A stretch of 29,380 nucleotides of DNA from a virus, in IMG/VR virus record IMGVR_UViG_3300027976_000147, positions 1 through 29,380 of that record; one strand, 5' to 3'. The notes under the pieces were generated by a model. That model saw only the letters and a program-made list of their open reading frames with translations, was not told the origin of the DNA and did not search any database. Both the position numbers and the translations under genes were made by a program. Positions 28,867 through 29,380 of the stretch are shown piece by piece (positions within the stretch are counted from its first letter, which is position 1; each line of letters begins with the position of its first letter).

Positions 28867-29154
28867 TTAGAGTCCTTTTTTAATAAATCTCTTTGCTTTA
28901 TTAACAGTCTTTTGAACAGTAGATATCACATAGTTATCGGCGGGGTCATCGAGTTCATGCTTTAAATCCTTGTAGGCGTATATTTCCACCTCATGCAGCA
29001 ATTCAGCGATGATTCTACGACCTTTGGCTTCCCTCGCCTGCAGCGCGTCCACTTGATCAGCCCACTCATTTATCATTACACATTGGCGGACAATTGGATA
29101 CAGTTCTTTACCAATTGATTTACGGTAGGCATAATCACGCATCTGCTCAATCAT
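28867..29154 (-). CDS. Hypothetical helical protein
   Basis: This 95-residue basic helical protein has a MINEWADQVDALQAREAKGR segment, similar in style to the EWADHMERLQAE segment of the protein at 27209-27595, suggesting related accessory genes. The C-terminus (VQKTVNKAKRFIKKGL) is a basic helix. It is adjacent to the SLOG gene, with a stop one base before its start. Ribosome site is AAGGAGAATAAC. Confidence 0.6.
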   Translation of the reverse strand: MIEQMRDYAYRKSIGKELYPIVRQCVMINEWADQVDALQAREAKGRRIIAELLHEVEIYAYKDLKHELDDPADNYVISTVQKTVNKAKRFIKKGL

Positions 29155-29168
29155 GTTATTCTCCTTCG

Positions 29169-29357
29169 TTATACCTGCATGCTAGCATTTAAATAGTCCG
29201 ATTCCTTTAAATTCTTTCGCTCTATGTAATTGTCTATGCTTATGATAGCAGAGTCAGACTCAACTTTGTATGAATCCATGCGAGTTAATGTCGGAGCTTC
29301 TTCAATTTTAGACAATCTTGCCGCATACCACTGCCCCTGTTTAACAATCCCTTTCAT
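29169..29357 (-). CDS. Small hypothetical protein
   Basis: This 62-residue protein has no recognised domain; its first part (GIVKQGQWYAARLSKIEEAP) is mixed and its second half contains two short strands and a polar tail. The start follows the weak TATATAAAG, with little upstream sequence in the window. Whether it is a true first gene of the unit or has a longer upstream partner cannot be seen. Confidence 0.5.
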   Translation of the reverse strand: MKGIVKQGQWYAARLSKIEEAPTLTRMDSYKVESDSAIISIDNYIERKNLKESDYLNASMQV

Positions 29358-29380
29358 CTTTATATATGCTCTAGGGAATA

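Overview
The window looks like part of the genome of a tailed double-stranded DNA phage (or a prophage of that type). It is strongly AT-rich and densely packed. Every gene I can support, including the tRNA, is on the minus strand, so transcription runs from high to low coordinates. Neighbouring genes often share ATGA or TAATG stop/start overlaps, which suggests translationally coupled operons. The best clue to the host is a WhiB-type iron-sulfur regulator at 11092-11385. WhiB is a family of Actinobacteria and their phages, so a low-GC actinobacterial host, such as an aquatic lineage, is a reasonable inference. I cannot name a species.

Layout in transcription order. (1) 29357-27073: small accessory proteins, including a SLOG-family nucleotide-binding protein and a DUF7695-like zinc protein. 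(2) 27058-22886: a DNA-processing block with a 64-aa gene that seems to start with ATT, a RecA-like ATPase, a small zinc-ribbon protein, a PD-(D/E)XK-like nuclease, a Cas4/RecB-like nuclease with four cysteines, a RuvC-like resolvase and an HTH protein. (3) 22886-17064: a YkgJ-type cysteine-cluster protein, a GT-B glycosyltransferase, a probable small terminase, the large terminase, two small proteins, a strong terminator and a GT-A-like glycosyltransferase. (4) 17063-16658: about 400 bp of non-coding DNA with a tandem repeat, a good sigma70-type promoter and a large hairpin. (5) 16657-1: a long accessory region of small, mostly acidic proteins. Recognisable members are a KTSC protein, an Api92/YubB ferredoxin-like protein, two CxAGW-type proteins, WhiB, a ParB/DUF6551-like protein, a 13-residue-repeat protein, a GHKL-like/HExxH protein, an exported lytic transglycosylase, tRNA-Arg(UCU) and a DUF3846 protein.

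Five genes are easy to miss. They are a 45-aa membrane protein (5415-5552), a 24-aa membrane peptide (11789-11863), a 46-aa zinc-ribbon protein (15158-15298), a 57-aa protein (15298-15471), and the ATT-start gene (26864-27058). A fragment of a further gene enters from the left edge (1-127).

The genes suggest a lytic-type programme: recombination and branch resolution beside terminase-driven packaging, surface or DNA glycosylation, host envelope attack, and a regulatory region with WhiB, ParB-like and ATPase/protease-like proteins. I see no integrase, capsid, portal, tail or polymerase gene here. The most unusual signals are a 26-bp inverted repeat just 3' of the tRNA whose only two imperfections are G-U pairs in the transcribed strand, two near-identical 55-bp promoter-like elements more than 5 kb apart, and the ATT start codon.
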